Shown here: piece after piece, positions 1 through 9,890 of the stretch
Position numbering within the stretch: the first letter of the stretch is position 1
Layout of the letters: every line of letters starts with the position of its first letter
Assembly (NCBI RefSeq): GCF_001443045.1
Contig: NZ_LKPJ01000011.1
Span: 184,215-248,214 of the forward strand
From: Burkholderia ambifaria
GTDB lineage: Bacteria; Pseudomonadota; Gammaproteobacteria; Burkholderiales; Burkholderiaceae
Length of the DNA stretch: 64,000 nt
Direction: 5' to 3'
The notes under the pieces: model-generated
Databases searched by the model: none
Seen by the model: only the letters and a program-made list of their open reading frames with translations
What the model was told of the DNA's origin: nothing
Translations under genes and position numbers: made by a program

Positions 1-1311
1 GTGGTCGCCCGGGCGCGCGGCCTCGACGACCGACTTCACCAGCAGATGGAGATCGTCGAACGCGCGAGCTTTGTCGCCGAGCGGCGCGAGCGCGTCGCCG
101 AGGTTCCAGCCGAGCGCGTCGCGCCCGGTCGGCGCGCCATAGCCGAACACCAGATTGGCGTCGGCAAGGCTTGCCGGCAGTTGCGCCTTCATCACGCCGA
201 GCTTCATTGTGTTCGAGCGCGGCTCGAGCACGGCCAGAATGCGGGAGTTTTGACGACCGATGCGCGCACGAAGGCCGGCAATCGTGGTCTCGATCGCGGT
301 CGGATGGTGCGCGAAGTCGTCGTAGACGGTCACGCCGTCGACGCTGCCGCGCACTTCCATGCGCCGCTTCACGTTGCGGAACGATGCGAGGGATTCGGCC
401 GCCTGCGCCGGCGGCACGCCGACGTGGCGCGCGGCGGCGATCGCCGCGAGCGCGTTCATCCGGTTGTGGTCGCCCTGCACCTGCCACGCGACTTCACCGA
501 CGCGCTCGGCCTTCGAATACACCGCGAACCGCTCGTCGACCGGCACGCCGTCCTCGGCCGGCAGCGCCTGCCAGCCGCCGTCGACGCCGAAGCGCTCGAC
601 CTCGCTCCAGCAGCCGCGCGCGAGCACGCGCTCCAGCGCATCCAAACGGCCGTTGGTCACGATCCGCCCGACGCCCGGCACGGTGCGCACGAGATGGTGG
701 AATTGCGTTTCGATCGCAGCGAGATCCGGGAAGATGTCGGCGTGATCGAATTCGAGATTGTTGAGCACCGCGGTACGCGGCCGATAGTGGACGAACTTCG
801 AACGTTTGTCGAAGAACGCCGTGTCGTATTCGTCGGCCTCGATCACGAAGAAGCTCGAATCGGTCAGCCGCGCCGACACGCCGAAGTTCAGCGGCACGCC
901 GCCGATCAGGAAGCCCGGGTTCAGGCCGGCATCTTCCAACAGCCACGCGAGCATCGACGACGTGGTCGTCTTGCCGTGCGTGCCCGCGACCGCCAGCACC
1001 CACTTGCCCGCCAGCACGTGCTCGCCGAGCCATTGCGGACCGGACACGTACGGCAGGCCGCGATCGAGGATCGCTTCCATCAGCGGATTGCCGCGCGTGA
1101 CGACGTTGCCGATCACGAACAGGTCGGGCTTCAGGTCGATCTGCTCGGCGCCGTAGCCCTCGATCAGCGTGATGCCCTGCGCCTCGAGCTGCGTGCTCAT
1201 CGGCGGATAGACGCCCGCGTCGCAACCCGTCACCGTGTGGCCCGCCTCGCGCGCGAGCACGGCAAGACCGCCCATGAAGGTGCCGCAGATGCCAAGAATG
1301 TGGATGTGCAT
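1..1311 (-). CDS. mpl: Mpl, UDP-MurNAc:L-Ala-gamma-D-Glu-meso-Dap ligase (3' end cut off)
   Basis: Cytoplasmic Mur-family ligase that attaches recycled tripeptide directly to UDP-MurNAc, feeding murein turnover products back into cell-wall synthesis. The protein begins MHIHILGICGTFMGG, the nucleotide-binding start typical of Mpl/MurC. The ATP P-loop GTHGKTTTS lies near residues 109-117, followed by EADEYDTAFFDKRSKF and the NNLEFDHADIF segment typical of Mpl. About 437 residues are visible without a stop. The family is about 455-465 long, so only the last 20-odd residues lie beyond the left edge. It stands alone on the minus strand, divergent from the next gene, and works in the same pathway as AmpD at 16118-16708. 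Confidence 0.95.
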   Translation of the reverse strand, partial: MHIHILGICGTFMGGLAVLAREAGHTVTGCDAGVYPPMSTQLEAQGITLIEGYGAEQIDLKPDLFVIGNVVTRGNPLMEAILDRGLPYVSGPQWLGEHVLAGKWVLAVAGTHGKTTTSSMLAWLLEDAGLNPGFLIGGVPLNFGVSARLTDSSFFVIEADEYDTAFFDKRSKFVHYRPRTAVLNNLEFDHADIFPDLAAIETQFHHLVRTVPGVGRIVTNGRLDALERVLARGCWSEVERFGVDGGWQALPAEDGVPVDERFAVYSKAERVGEVAWQVQGDHNRMNALAAIAAARHVGVPPAQAAESLASFRNVKRRMEVRGSVDGVTVYDDFAHHPTAIETTIAGLRARIGRQNSRILAVLEPRSNTMKLGVMKAQLPASLADANLVFGYGAPTGRDALGWNLGDALAPLGDKARAFDDLHLLVKSVVEAARPGDH

Positions 1312-1544
1312 AGATGAATGCTTTCGCGCCGCCGGGCGCCGTCGATTCGGAAAGATGGTCTGCGGCACGCCGGACAGGCCGCCCGGCCAACGACTTTCGC
1401 CGCGACACAAAGACCGTCATTGTAACTGACGGTCCGCCCTGCCCGGCGGCCCGAACGATGGATCCGGATGCCGGCCGGCGCGGCGGGCGGCACGCAGCCA
1501 CACGGCGTTCGGGCGTGACGGCGATCGAGTATGATTGCCGGATC

Positions 1545-2189
1545 ATGTCTCGCAAACCCCTTGTCGACCCGCGGCGCGCCCGCGAGGAAATCGCCCAGTC
1601 CGCCGCCCGCCTGATCGCGGAGGACGGCCTCGATTACGCCAGCGCGAAACGCAAGGCCGCGCGCCAGTTGTTCGGCGATACGCGCGTTGCCGGAGAATGG
1701 CTGCCGGATAACGACCTGATCGAGGAAGAACTGCGCGAGTACCTCGCCCTGTTCCAGAGCGACACGCAGCCGGACGAACTGCGCCGCCTGCGCGAGATCG
1801 CACTCGACTGGATGCGCCGGCTCGCGGAGTTCAATCCTTATGTGACGGGCGCGGTGCTGAACGGCACCGCGAACGCGCATTCGGACATCCATTTGCAGAT
1901 ATTCACCGACAACCCGAAGGACGTCGCGATCTACCTGCTGAACCAGAACGTTCAGTACGACGTGTCCGAGACGCGGCATTTCGCCGGTCGCGCGGACGTC
2001 GAGACGCTCAGCTTCCTGTGGCGCCCGCGGCGCGACGTGGACGCGATCGGCATTCACGTCGCGCTCTACGCGAGCGACGACCTGCGCGGCGCGGTCAAGG
2101 CCGACGCGCGCGGCCGGGTCGCGCGCGCAGACGCCGCCGCCTTGCACGCGCTGCTCGAAGCCGGCAACGCTCCTTCCGAACCGGAATGA
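1545..2189 (+). CDS. Conserved hypothetical protein, nucleotidyltransferase-like motif
   Basis: A 214-residue soluble protein of unknown function. The start chosen is the ATG giving MSRKPLVDPRRAREEIAQSA; the open frame extends upstream but that part has no similarity to anything I recognise and lies in the divergent promoter region with mpl. The N-terminal 75 residues look helical and charged. Near residues 101-120 the stretch GAVLNGTANAHSDIHLQIF resembles the G-S/T...D-x-D core of the nucleotidyltransferase fold, but the second acidic residue is His, so activity is doubtful. It ends 7 bp before the thioredoxin gene and is probably co-transcribed with it. The family assignment is inference only. 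Confidence 0.8.
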   Translation: MSRKPLVDPRRAREEIAQSAARLIAEDGLDYASAKRKAARQLFGDTRVAGEWLPDNDLIEEELREYLALFQSDTQPDELRRLREIALDWMRRLAEFNPYVTGAVLNGTANAHSDIHLQIFTDNPKDVAIYLLNQNVQYDVSETRHFAGRADVETLSFLWRPRRDVDAIGIHVALYASDDLRGAVKADARGRVARADAAALHALLEAGNAPSEPE

Positions 2190-2196
2190 TTCAACG

Positions 2197-2751
2197 ATGA
2201 TGATGAAACGCATGTTGGCGCTCGCGGTGGTCGCGGCGGCCGCCGTCGCCGGCGGGATTGCCGCCGGCCATTGGTTCCGCGGCGGCAGCGCCGATGACGG
2301 CGTCGCCGTCGCGGCGCCCGCCGCGCAGGGCAACCCGGTCGACCAGCTGTGGGCCGCGTCGCTGACCGGCATCGACGGCAAGCCGGCGTCGCTCGCGTCC
2401 TTCAAGGGCCAGAAGGTCGTGGTCAATTTCTGGGCGTCGTGGTGCGGCCCGTGCGTCGAAGAGATGCCGGAACTCGTCGCGCTGTCGCATCAATACAAGC
2501 AGAAAGGCATCCGCTTCATCGGAATCGGCGTCGATTCCGACCAGAACGTGAAGAACTTTCTTCAGAAGGTAAAGGTCGACTATCCGGTTTTCATCAGCGG
2601 TTATGCGGGCGCCGATCTGGCCCGTAATTTCGGAAATACGGCCGGCGCGCTGCCGTTTACGGTCGTCATCGACGAAACCGGCAAGATTCGCGAGACAAAA
2701 TTAGGACAAATCCAACCGGCCGACCTGAAAAAGACCCTCGACGCGTTGTGA
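2197..2751 (+). CDS. TlpA-family thiol:disulfide oxidoreductase, membrane anchored
   Basis: A 184-residue periplasmic thioredoxin-fold protein. Residues 4-25 form a hydrophobic signal anchor (ALAVVAAAAVAGGIAAGHW), followed by a TlpA/ResA-like domain with the active site WCGPC (Cys83 and Cys86) and the cis-Pro region GALPFTVVID. Proteins of this type reduce or exchange disulfides in the periplasm, often for cytochrome c maturation; the actual partner here cannot be read from the sequence. It starts 7 bp after the preceding hypothetical gene. Three ATG codons in a row open the frame, so the exact start could shift by a residue or two. Confidence 0.9.
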   Translation: MMMKRMLALAVVAAAAVAGGIAAGHWFRGGSADDGVAVAAPAAQGNPVDQLWAASLTGIDGKPASLASFKGQKVVVNFWASWCGPCVEEMPELVALSHQYKQKGIRFIGIGVDSDQNVKNFLQKVKVDYPVFISGYAGADLARNFGNTAGALPFTVVIDETGKIRETKLGQIQPADLKKTLDAL

Positions 2752-2945
2752 TCGTCCTGAACGGCCGCCCGCACGTTGGCGGCGATTTGTGCGTCGATCG
2801 CCGCAAATTCACGTGAATTCGCCGATACTTTGCCAGTGCGCCGGTAATTCTTGCAGGTCCCGCGCGCCCAGCCGTTCGGCAAAACTAGACAAATTTCTCT
2901 AAATAGCGCTAAAGTTCGCGCAATTCCGCAGAAATAGAAGCGACC

Positions 2946-3398
2946 ATGACACGATTGCTGGTGCTGCACGGCCCCAACCTGAACCTTCTCGGCACCCGGG
3001 AACCGGAGGTGTACGGCCGCGTTACGCTCGCGCAGATCGATCAGGCGCTTGCCGCACGGGCGCAGGAAGCCGGCGCCGAACTGTCGTCGTTCCAGAGCAA
3101 CCATGAAGGTGCGCTCGTCGACCGCATCCAGGCCGCGCGGGAGGAACAGACCGATTTCATCCTGATCAATCCCGCCGCGTATACGCACACGAGCGTCGCG
3201 ATTCGGGACGCGATTGCCGGCGTCGGCATCCCGTTCGTCGAGGTTCATCTGTCGAACGTGCACCGCCGCGAAGCGTTCAGGCATCACTCCTACTTTTCCG
3301 ACCAGGCCGAAGGCGTGATCTGCGGGCTCGGCTGGAAAGGTTATCTGTACGCGCTCGAGTACGCGCTGGACAAGCTGCAAGGCACGTCGCGCGGCTGA
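2946..3398 (+). CDS. aroQ: 3-dehydroquinate dehydratase, type II
   Basis: Third step of the shikimate pathway: dehydration of 3-dehydroquinate to 3-dehydroshikimate in the cytoplasm. The 150-residue length is typical of the type II dodecameric enzyme. Family signatures are clear: [21 protein letters not shown] at the N-terminus (with the catalytic Tyr in VYG), [17 protein letters not shown] in the middle, and [17 protein letters not shown] with the catalytic His. It lies upstream of accB-accC, the usual Burkholderia order, separated by a strong hairpin. Confidence 0.97.
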   Translation: MTRLLVLHGPNLNLLGTREPEVYGRVTLAQIDQALAARAQEAGAELSSFQSNHEGALVDRIQAAREEQTDFILINPAAYTHTSVAIRDAIAGVGIPFVEVHLSNVHRREAFRHHSYFSDQAEGVICGLGWKGYLYALEYALDKLQGTSRG

Positions 3399-3415
3399 TT
3401 TCGCGATCTAGATTT

Positions 3416-3438
3416 AGCGCCGGTCCCACCGGCGCTTT
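3416..3438 (+). terminator. Hairpin between aroQ and accB
   Basis: A perfect 9-bp stem, AGCGCCGGT pairing with ACCGGCGCT around a CCC loop, followed by TTT. It lies 18 bp after the aroQ stop and about 12 bp before the accB ribosome binding site. The short T tract suggests a weak terminator or a processing/attenuation structure rather than a complete stop. Confidence 0.6.
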
Positions 3439-3462
3439 CACGTATTGAAAGGGGAATTCCCG

Positions 3463-3930
3463 ATGGATCTTCGTAAGCTGAAAACTCTGATCGACCTCGT
3501 CTCCGAATCCGGCATCTCCGAGCTGGAAGTGACGGAAGGCGAAGGTAAGGTGCGCATCGTCAAGAACGCACCGCCGGTCTACGTGCAGCCGACGGCTGGA
3601 TTTGCCCCGCAGGTCAGCGCACCGGCCCCGTCGGTCGCGCTGCCGGCCGACGGCGCGCCGGCCGCCGCAGGCGCTGCCGCACCGGCCGTGCCGCAAGGTC
3701 ACGTCGTGACCTCGCCAATGGTCGGCACGTTCTATCGCGCGCCGTCGCCGGGCGCGGACCCGTTCACCCAGGTCGGTGACACGGTCAAGGAAGGCCAGAC
3801 CATCTGCATCATCGAAGCGATGAAGCTGCTCAATGAGATCGAGTCGGACAAGGCCGGCGTGATCAAGGAAATCCTCGTCGAGAACGGCCAGGCCGTCGAA
3901 TACGGCCAGCCGCTTTTCGTGATCGGCTAA
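3463..3930 (+). CDS. accB: Biotin carboxyl carrier protein of acetyl-CoA carboxylase
   Basis: Carries the biotin that is carboxylated by AccC and then donates CO2 to acetyl-CoA, the first committed step of fatty acid synthesis. The start is placed at ATG 3463 ([17 protein letters not shown]), behind AAAGGGGAA; an upstream in-frame ATG at 3445 is less likely. The protein has 155 residues. After the N-terminal domain comes a Pro/Ala linker (residues about 40-80), then the biotinyl domain with EAMKLLNEI, whose Lys121 is the biotinylation site. It is followed 85 bp later by accC, its usual partner. Confidence 0.97.
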   Translation: MDLRKLKTLIDLVSESGISELEVTEGEGKVRIVKNAPPVYVQPTAGFAPQVSAPAPSVALPADGAPAAAGAAAPAVPQGHVVTSPMVGTFYRAPSPGADPFTQVGDTVKEGQTICIIEAMKLLNEIESDKAGVIKEILVENGQAVEYGQPLFVIG

Positions 3931-4015
3931 GCCCGCTGCGCGGCCCAGCCGGCCGCGCGCCGCCGATGCTCGCCAGGCGCCGTTCGCGCGCCCCTCGAAG
4001 AGACGAATACTCGCT

Positions 4016-5383
4016 ATGTTTGAAAAAATCCTCATTGCCAACCGCGGTGAAATCGCGCTGCGCATCCAGCGTGCGTGCCGCGAGCTCGGCGTCAAGACGG
4101 TGGTCGTCTACTCGGAAGCCGACAAGGAAGCCAAGTACGTGCGCCTCGCGGACGAAGCCGTCTGTATCGGCCCGGCCCCGTCGAACCTGAGCTACCTGAA
4201 CATGCCGGCGCTGATCAGCGCCGCGGAAGTCACCGACGCCGAGGCGATCCACCCCGGCTACGGCTTCCTGTCGGAGAACGCCGACTTCGCGGAACGCGTC
4301 GAGCAGTCGGGCTTCACGTTCATCGGCCCGCGTCCGGAAACGATCCGCCTGATGGGCGACAAGGTCACCGCGAAGCAGACCATGATCAAGACCGGCGTGC
4401 CGTGCGTGCCGGGTTCGGAAGGCGCGTTGCCGGAAGATCCGAAGGAGATCGTGAAGATTGCGCGCGCGATCGGCTATCCGGTCATCATCAAGGCAGCGGG
4501 CGGCGGCGGCGGGCGCGGGATGCGCGTCGTGCACACCGAGGCCGCGCTCGTCAACGCGGTCAACATGACCCGCGAGGAAGCCGGCCGTGCGTTCGGCAAC
4601 CCGCAGGTGTACATGGAGAAGTTCCTCGAGAACCCGCGCCACATCGAAATCCAGGTGCTGTCGGACGCGCACAAGAACGCGATCTGGCTCGGCGAGCGCG
4701 ACTGCTCGATGCAGCGCCGTCACCAGAAGGTGATCGAGGAAGCGCCGGCGCCCGGCATTCCGCGTCGCCTGATCGAGCGCATCGGCGACCGCTGCGCGGA
4801 CGCGTGCAAGAAGATGGGCTACCTCGGCGCGGGCACGTTCGAATTCCTGTACGAGAACAACGAGTTCTACTTCATCGAGATGAACACGCGCGTGCAGGTC
4901 GAGCACCCGGTGTCGGAGATGATCACGGGCGTCGACATCGTGCAGGAACAGATCCGCATCGCGGCCGGCGAGAAGCTCGCGCTGCGCCAGCGCGACATCC
5001 AGTTCCGCGGACATGCGATCGAATGCCGGATCAACGCGGAAGATCCGTTCAAGTTCACGCCGTCGCCGGGCCGGATCACGTCGTGGCATACGCCGGGCGG
5101 CCCTGGCGTGCGCGTCGACTCGCACGCCTACAATGGCTATTTCGTGCCGCCGAACTATGATTCGATGATCGGCAAGCTGATCACCTACGGCGCGACGCGC
5201 GACCAGGCGATCCGCCGGATGCGCATCGCGCTGTCGGAAATGGTCGTCGAAGGCATCCAGACCAACATCCCGCTGCACCGCGAGCTGATGATCGACTCGA
5301 AGTTCGTCGAAGGCGGCACCAGCATCCACTATCTCGAAAACCGGCTCGCCCAGAAGCAGCAGGTCGCACCGGAAGAAGCGTAA
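4016..5383 (+). CDS. accC: Biotin carboxylase subunit of acetyl-CoA carboxylase
   Basis: ATP-dependent carboxylation of AccB-bound biotin. The 455 residues begin [21 protein letters not shown], the standard biotin carboxylase N-terminus. The ATP-grasp glycine-rich loop [11 protein letters not shown] lies near residue 162, and [22 protein letters not shown] carries the metal-binding and catalytic residues. The length is nearly that of the E. coli enzyme (449). It forms an operon with accB, and prmA starts only 2 bp after its stop. Confidence 0.98.
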   Translation: MFEKILIANRGEIALRIQRACRELGVKTVVVYSEADKEAKYVRLADEAVCIGPAPSNLSYLNMPALISAAEVTDAEAIHPGYGFLSENADFAERVEQSGFTFIGPRPETIRLMGDKVTAKQTMIKTGVPCVPGSEGALPEDPKEIVKIARAIGYPVIIKAAGGGGGRGMRVVHTEAALVNAVNMTREEAGRAFGNPQVYMEKFLENPRHIEIQVLSDAHKNAIWLGERDCSMQRRHQKVIEEAPAPGIPRRLIERIGDRCADACKKMGYLGAGTFEFLYENNEFYFIEMNTRVQVEHPVSEMITGVDIVQEQIRIAAGEKLALRQRDIQFRGHAIECRINAEDPFKFTPSPGRITSWHTPGGPGVRVDSHAYNGYFVPPNYDSMIGKLITYGATRDQAIRRMRIALSEMVVEGIQTNIPLHRELMIDSKFVEGGTSIHYLENRLAQKQQVAPEEA

Positions 5384-5385
5384 GC

Positions 5386-6288
5386 ATGAGCTACCGCGAA
5401 CTCGTCGTCGAACTGGCCCGTGAGCATGCGGAGGCGCTGTCCGACGCACTGCTCGAACTCGGCGCGCTGTCGGTGTCTGTCGAGGACGCCGACGCCGACA
5501 CGCCCGATGAACAGCCGCTCTTCGGCGAGCCCGGCCTGGTTCCGGAGCGCACCGCGTGGCAGCACTCGCGCGTGATCGCACTGCTGTCGCCCGATCACGA
5601 GCCGGCCGTGCTGCTCGCGGCGGCCGCGAACGAAATCGGCGTCGCCGAGACACCGAAGTTCGACGTGCGCGAAGTCGAGGAACAGGACTGGGTGCGGCTC
5701 ACGCAGTCGCAATTCGAGCCGATTCCGATCGGCGAGCGGATCTGGGTCGTGCCGTCGTGGCACGACGCGCCCGACCCCGATGCACTGATCCTCGAACTCG
5801 ACCCCGGCCTCGCCTTCGGCACCGGCAGCCACCCGACCACGCGCCTGTGCATGGAATGGCTCGAACAGTCGGTGAAGCCCGGCCAGTCGGTGCTCGACTA
5901 CGGCTGCGGCTCGGGCATTCTCGCGATCCTCGCGCAGAAATGCGGGGCGAACCCCGTAGTCGGCATCGATATCGACCCGCAGGCGGTGGAATCGGCGCGG
6001 CAGAACAGCGAACGTAACCATGCGGCAGTCACGTACGGGCTGCCCGACGCGTGTCCGGCCGGCGAATTCGACATCGTCGTCGCGAACATCCTGTCGAACC
6101 CGCTGAAGCTGATGGCGTCGATGCTCGCATCGAAGGTGAAACCGGGCGGGCACATCGCGCTGTCGGGCGTGCTCGCGCGCCAGGCGGACGAAGTCGCGGC
6201 CGTCTATGCGCGCTACGTCGACATCTCGGTCTGGCGCGAACACGAAGGTTGGGTATGCCTCGCCGGAACCCGGCGGGAAAGCCATTAG
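5386..6288 (+). CDS. prmA: Ribosomal protein L11 methyltransferase
   Basis: Trimethylates ribosomal protein L11 using S-adenosylmethionine. The 300-residue protein starts [27 protein letters not shown] (substrate-recognition domain) and has [23 protein letters not shown] followed by the SAM-binding motif [13 protein letters not shown] near residue 168 and [10 protein letters not shown], all typical of PrmA. It starts 2 bp after accC and is probably translationally coupled to it; accC-prmA adjacency is common in proteobacteria. Confidence 0.96.
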   Translation: MSYRELVVELAREHAEALSDALLELGALSVSVEDADADTPDEQPLFGEPGLVPERTAWQHSRVIALLSPDHEPAVLLAAAANEIGVAETPKFDVREVEEQDWVRLTQSQFEPIPIGERIWVVPSWHDAPDPDALILELDPGLAFGTGSHPTTRLCMEWLEQSVKPGQSVLDYGCGSGILAILAQKCGANPVVGIDIDPQAVESARQNSERNHAAVTYGLPDACPAGEFDIVVANILSNPLKLMASMLASKVKPGGHIALSGVLARQADEVAAVYARYVDISVWREHEGWVCLAGTRRESH

Positions 6289-6333
6289 AATAGCGCTGTC
6301 CTTCACTCTGGCCAGCAGGCCGCCCGGCTCGAC

Positions 6334-7671
6334 ATGCTTCTTGCGACGCGCTGCCCTCATTGCGAAACCGTCTTCCGGCTGCAGCAGGAACAGCTCTCGC
6401 TGCATGACGGGCTCGTGCGCTGCGGACACTGCCAGCAGGTCTTCAACGCGTCGCAGTCGCTCGTGCCCGAGCCGGCGCTGACCGAAGCGGCGCCGGCCGA
6501 GCCGGCCGCCGCCACCCCGCAACACGACGCCACGCCCGCGCGGCTCTTCGCCGACGCACCGGTCGGGTCGGCATCCGACACGGACTACAAGCCGGAAGGC
6601 TGGGACATGTGGGCGCCGTGGCTCGATGCCGGCGTCGACCCGGCGCTGCAGCACACCGGGCAGACCGTACGCGCCGAGCCGCTGGTGCCGCTCGCGCTGC
6701 CGGCCACTGAAGCCGGTGTCATTCATCTGTCCGGCACGCCCGCACCGATCGCCTCCGCCCCTGCCGAGCTGCACGCCGCGGTTGCGCCACCGGCCGAACC
6801 GGACGGAACGCCGCACGAAACCGACGCATCGGACACGTCGCTGGCCGCGCCGACTGTCGAGCCCGACCTGCGCGAACCGCGCTTCGTCGCGCACACGCCG
6901 TCGGCCGAACAAGCCGCAGCGGAGCCCGTCGAACCGGTTGGCAACGCGCGCTTCGCGGTGCCCGACGATGAACACGCGCCGCGCGAACCGCGCTTCGCAT
7001 TCAGGCCGGCGCAAGCCGCAGCCGAATCCGAACGTGGACCCGGCAGCAACTCCGGCGAGCACGCGCCCGCACCGACCGCGGCCGCCAGCGAACCGGATGT
7101 CCAACCGGCCGCAACCTTCCCCGCCGCACTGACCGACGACGACCGCACGCACTTCGCCGTGACGCGCGAGTCGCGTGCGCCACAGCGGCACGGGATGCTC
7201 GGCGGCTTTTTCGGCGGCCTCGTCGCCGCCGCGCTCGCGGTGCTGCTCGTCGCGCAGCTTGCGTGGTGGCAGCGCGAACCCGTGATGATCTACTGGCCCG
7301 TCACGCAGGTCTGGTTCCGGCAAGCGTGCGCGCCGCTCGGCTGCACGGTCACGCCGCCGCGCGCGATCGACGGCCTGCGGCTCGATGCGGCCGACCTGCG
7401 CCAGCTCGACGGCCCGCGCGTGCTGGAGCTGAAGGTGCCGCTGACGAACCGCTATCGCGTCGCGCTCGCCTACCCGTCGCTCGAGCTGACGCTGCTCGAC
7501 GACACGAATCACGTGACCGTGCGCCGCGTGCTCGCGCCGCGCGACTACGTGCGCCCGGGCACGCCGATCGACGCCGGGCTGCCGCCCGGCACGACACAAA
7601 CGATGATCGTGCGTCTCGACACGAACGGCACGCCCGCCTCGAATTTCCGCGTCCAGATCTTCTATCCGTGA
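6334..7671 (+). CDS. Zinc-ribbon and DUF3426 membrane protein
   Basis: A 445-residue protein of unknown function. The N-terminus is an MJ0042-type zinc ribbon (RCPHCETVFRLQ...LVRCGHCQQVF, two CxxC pairs within the first 35 residues). A long, low-complexity Pro/Ala/Glu-rich linker follows up to about residue 285. One membrane span (GGFFGGLVAAALAVLLVAQLAWW, residues about 288-310) leads into a C-terminal periplasmic domain that matches the DUF3426 layout (conserved PLGC, ending SNFRVQIFYP). It follows prmA by 45 bp. The architecture is known from other betaproteobacteria; its role is not established. Confidence 0.88.
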   Translation: MLLATRCPHCETVFRLQQEQLSLHDGLVRCGHCQQVFNASQSLVPEPALTEAAPAEPAAATPQHDATPARLFADAPVGSASDTDYKPEGWDMWAPWLDAGVDPALQHTGQTVRAEPLVPLALPATEAGVIHLSGTPAPIASAPAELHAAVAPPAEPDGTPHETDASDTSLAAPTVEPDLREPRFVAHTPSAEQAAAEPVEPVGNARFAVPDDEHAPREPRFAFRPAQAAAESERGPGSNSGEHAPAPTAAASEPDVQPAATFPAALTDDDRTHFAVTRESRAPQRHGMLGGFFGGLVAAALAVLLVAQLAWWQREPVMIYWPVTQVWFRQACAPLGCTVTPPRAIDGLRLDAADLRQLDGPRVLELKVPLTNRYRVALAYPSLELTLLDDTNHVTVRRVLAPRDYVRPGTPIDAGLPPGTTQTMIVRLDTNGTPASNFRVQIFYP

Positions 7672-7743
7672 CGCCCCGCGGCGCGCGCATGCGCGCCGTC
7701 TCAACCCGCGCGCCGCAGCGGCGCGCTATTTCGGAGCACGAAC

Positions 7744-8247
7744 ATGAGCAAAGTTACGCTGGGTGGCAACCCGATCGATCTCGCCGGCACGTTCCCGGCC
7801 GTCGGCTCGCAAGCCCCCGACTTCAAGCTGGTCGGCAAGGATCTCGCCGATCTGTCGCTCGCCAGCTTCGCCGGCAAGCGCAAGGTGCTGAACATCGTCC
7901 CGAGCCTCGACACGCCGACCTGCGCGACGTCGACCCGCAAGTTCAACGAAGCCGCGTCGTCGCTCGACAACACGGTCGTGGTCGTCGTGTCCGGCGACCT
8001 GCCGTTCGCCGCCACGCGCTTCTGCACGACCGAAGGCCTCGCGAACGTCGTGACGGCTTCGACGTTCCGCGGCGGCCGCGCATTCGCGAACGCGTACGGC
8101 GTCGACGTGACGAGCGGCCCGCTGGACGGCCTGACGGCCCGCGCGGTCGTCGTGCTCGACGCGCAGGACAAGGTGATCCACGCGCAACTCGTCGGCGAGA
8201 TCAAGGACGAGCCGAACTACGACGCAGCGCTCGCCGCACTGAAGTAA
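7744..8247 (+). CDS. tpx: Thiol peroxidase, Tpx type
   Basis: Thioredoxin-dependent 2-Cys peroxiredoxin that reduces hydrogen peroxide and alkyl hydroperoxides. It has 167 residues, the usual size. The peroxidatic cysteine is Cys60 in [18 protein letters not shown] and the resolving cysteine is Cys94 in [11 protein letters not shown], the exact Tpx spacing. It sits between the DUF3426 gene and a PfkB-type kinase on the same strand. Confidence 0.97.
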   Translation: MSKVTLGGNPIDLAGTFPAVGSQAPDFKLVGKDLADLSLASFAGKRKVLNIVPSLDTPTCATSTRKFNEAASSLDNTVVVVVSGDLPFAATRFCTTEGLANVVTASTFRGGRAFANAYGVDVTSGPLDGLTARAVVVLDAQDKVIHAQLVGEIKDEPNYDAALAALK

Positions 8248-8339
8248 TCCGCAGCCGCCCGGCCCTGCCGCGCGAGGCCCGACGGTCTGCGCACCGGCCG
8301 GGCGGCCGCCTCCTTTTGCTCTCTACAGGAACGCACGCC

Positions 8340-9278
8340 TTGACTACGCTGATTTGCGGCTCGCTCGCCTACGACAACATCATGACCTTCGAAGGCCGGT
8401 TTCGCGAGCACATCCTGCCCGACCAGGTTCACCTTCTGAACGTGAGCTTCCTCGTGCCGACGATGCGTCGCGAATTCGGCGGTTGCGCGGGGAACATCGC
8501 TTACGCGCTGCACATGCTCGGCGGCGACGCGCGCATCATGGCGACGGTCGGCGCGAACGACGCCGACCGCTATCTCGAGCGTCTCGACAGCCTCGGCCTG
8601 TCGAAAGCCAATGTGCGCGTGGTGCCCGAAACGCACACCGCGCAGGCGATGATCACGACCGATCTCGAGAACAACCAGATCACCGCATTCCACCCAGGCG
8701 CGATGATGGAGTCGCACCTGAACCGTGCGGACGAAGTGCCGGGCGTGAAGCTCGGCATCGTCGCGCCGGACGGCTTCGACGGGATGGTCCAGCATGCCGA
8801 GCAATTCGCGAAGGCCGGCATCCCGTTCATCTTCGATCCGGGCCAGGGCCTGCCGCTGTTCGACGGTGCGACGCTGCGACGCATCATTGAACTCGCGACC
8901 TTCGTCGCGGTCAACGACTACGAGGGCAAGCTCGTCAGCGACAAGACGGGCTGGTCCGAACAGGAAATCGCCAGCCGGGTTCAGGCGTTGATCATCACGC
9001 GCGGCGAGCACGGCTCCACCATTCTTCACAAAAACGGCGAAGAACATATTCCGGTCGTGCAAGCAGAGCGTGTCGTCGATCCGACCGGTTGCGGCGACGC
9101 CTTCCGGGGCGGCCTGCTGTACGGCATCGAGAACGGTCTCGACTGGGCAACCACGGGCCGCCTCGCGAGCCTGATGGGCTCGATCAAGATCGCCCACCAG
9201 GGGCCCCAGACCTACGCATTGACGCGCGCCGAAATCGACGTGCGCTTCGAGGCTGCCTTCGGTTACAGTCTCAAATGA
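8340..9278 (+). CDS. PfkB-family carbohydrate/adenosine-type kinase
   Basis: A 312-residue cytoplasmic ribokinase-fold kinase. The start is placed at TTG 8340 (TTLICGSLAYDNIMTFEGRF after translation of the initiator), preceded by ACAGGA; no upstream ATG in this frame fits. The PfkB N-terminal signature appears as EFGGCAGNIAYALHMLGG and the C-terminal signature as VDPTGCGDAFRGGLLYG near residue 246, which contains the catalytic Asp. Sequence style is closest to proteins annotated as adenosine kinase or fructokinase-like; the substrate cannot be fixed from sequence. Confidence 0.88.
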   Translation: MTTLICGSLAYDNIMTFEGRFREHILPDQVHLLNVSFLVPTMRREFGGCAGNIAYALHMLGGDARIMATVGANDADRYLERLDSLGLSKANVRVVPETHTAQAMITTDLENNQITAFHPGAMMESHLNRADEVPGVKLGIVAPDGFDGMVQHAEQFAKAGIPFIFDPGQGLPLFDGATLRRIIELATFVAVNDYEGKLVSDKTGWSEQEIASRVQALIITRGEHGSTILHKNGEEHIPVVQAERVVDPTGCGDAFRGGLLYGIENGLDWATTGRLASLMGSIKIAHQGPQTYALTRAEIDVRFEAAFGYSLK

Positions 9279-9297
9279 ATATTGCGGGAGAGCAAAG

Positions 9298-9771
9298 ATG
9301 TTGACCAAGAAAACCCTCACGTTCGCGGCGATGCTGACGGCCACGCTGACGCTCGCCGGCTGCTTCACGGCGCCGGGCTCGGCGGATGTCTATAGCGTCG
9401 GCCAGGCGCAGCGCGAACAGACCGTCCGCATGGGCACGGTCGAAAGCGTCCGCGCGGTGCGCATCCAGTCCGACGGCGGCGGCAGCGCCATCGGCACGCT
9501 CGGCGGCGGTGCGCTCGGCGCAGTCGCGGGCAGCGCGATCGGCGGCGGCAAGGGGTCGATCCTGACGGCCATCGCAGGCGGTCTCGTCGGCGCGGTCGCG
9601 GGCAACGCGGTCGGCGAAAATCTCAGCACGGCGAACGGTGTCGAAATCACCGTGCGCCTCGACAACGGCGACCTGCGCTCGATCACGCAGGCGGCAAGCG
9701 GCGAAATGTTCCGCGCCGGCGAACGTGTGCGACTGCTGTCGAGCGGCGGCGTCACGCGCGTCACGCACTAA
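9298..9771 (+). CDS. Glycine-zipper outer-membrane lipoprotein
   Basis: A 157-residue lipoprotein of the SlyB/Pal-like 17 kDa antigen type. A signal peptide with lipobox LAGC ends at Cys21 (ATLTLAGCFTAPG). The core has two glycine-zipper helices (GTLGGGALGAVAGSAIGGGKG and AIAGGLVGAVAGNAVGE), followed by a beta-rich tail (ITVRLDNGDLRSITQ...GERVRLL). Such proteins sit in the outer membrane and affect envelope integrity. It is followed by its own strong terminator and is convergent with the H1-like gene. Confidence 0.9.
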   Translation: MLTKKTLTFAAMLTATLTLAGCFTAPGSADVYSVGQAQREQTVRMGTVESVRAVRIQSDGGGSAIGTLGGGALGAVAGSAIGGGKGSILTAIAGGLVGAVAGNAVGENLSTANGVEITVRLDNGDLRSITQAASGEMFRAGERVRLLSSGGVTRVTH

Positions 9772-9807
9772 CGAGCATCCTCAGCATGCGGCGCAAGCCG
9801 CGGTCGA

Positions 9808-9840
9808 ACGCATGTGCGAAGCTGCACATGCGTTTTTTTT
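9808..9840 (+). terminator. Terminator of the glycine-zipper lipoprotein gene
   Basis: A 10-bp perfect stem, ACGCATGTGC / GCACATGCGT around the loop GAAGCT, runs directly into a T tract (9833-9840). A classical rho-independent terminator 37 bp after the stop codon. Confidence 0.9.
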
Positions 9841-9890
9841 CGTCCGCAATTCGTTGCCGGCCGACGGTGGGCGCTACGATGAATACGGAC

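Noticed and set aside
3445..3462. Upstream ATG for accB (MKGEFP extension)
   Set aside because: These codons overlap the AAAGGGGAA ribosome binding site, and the family N-terminus is MDLRKLK.
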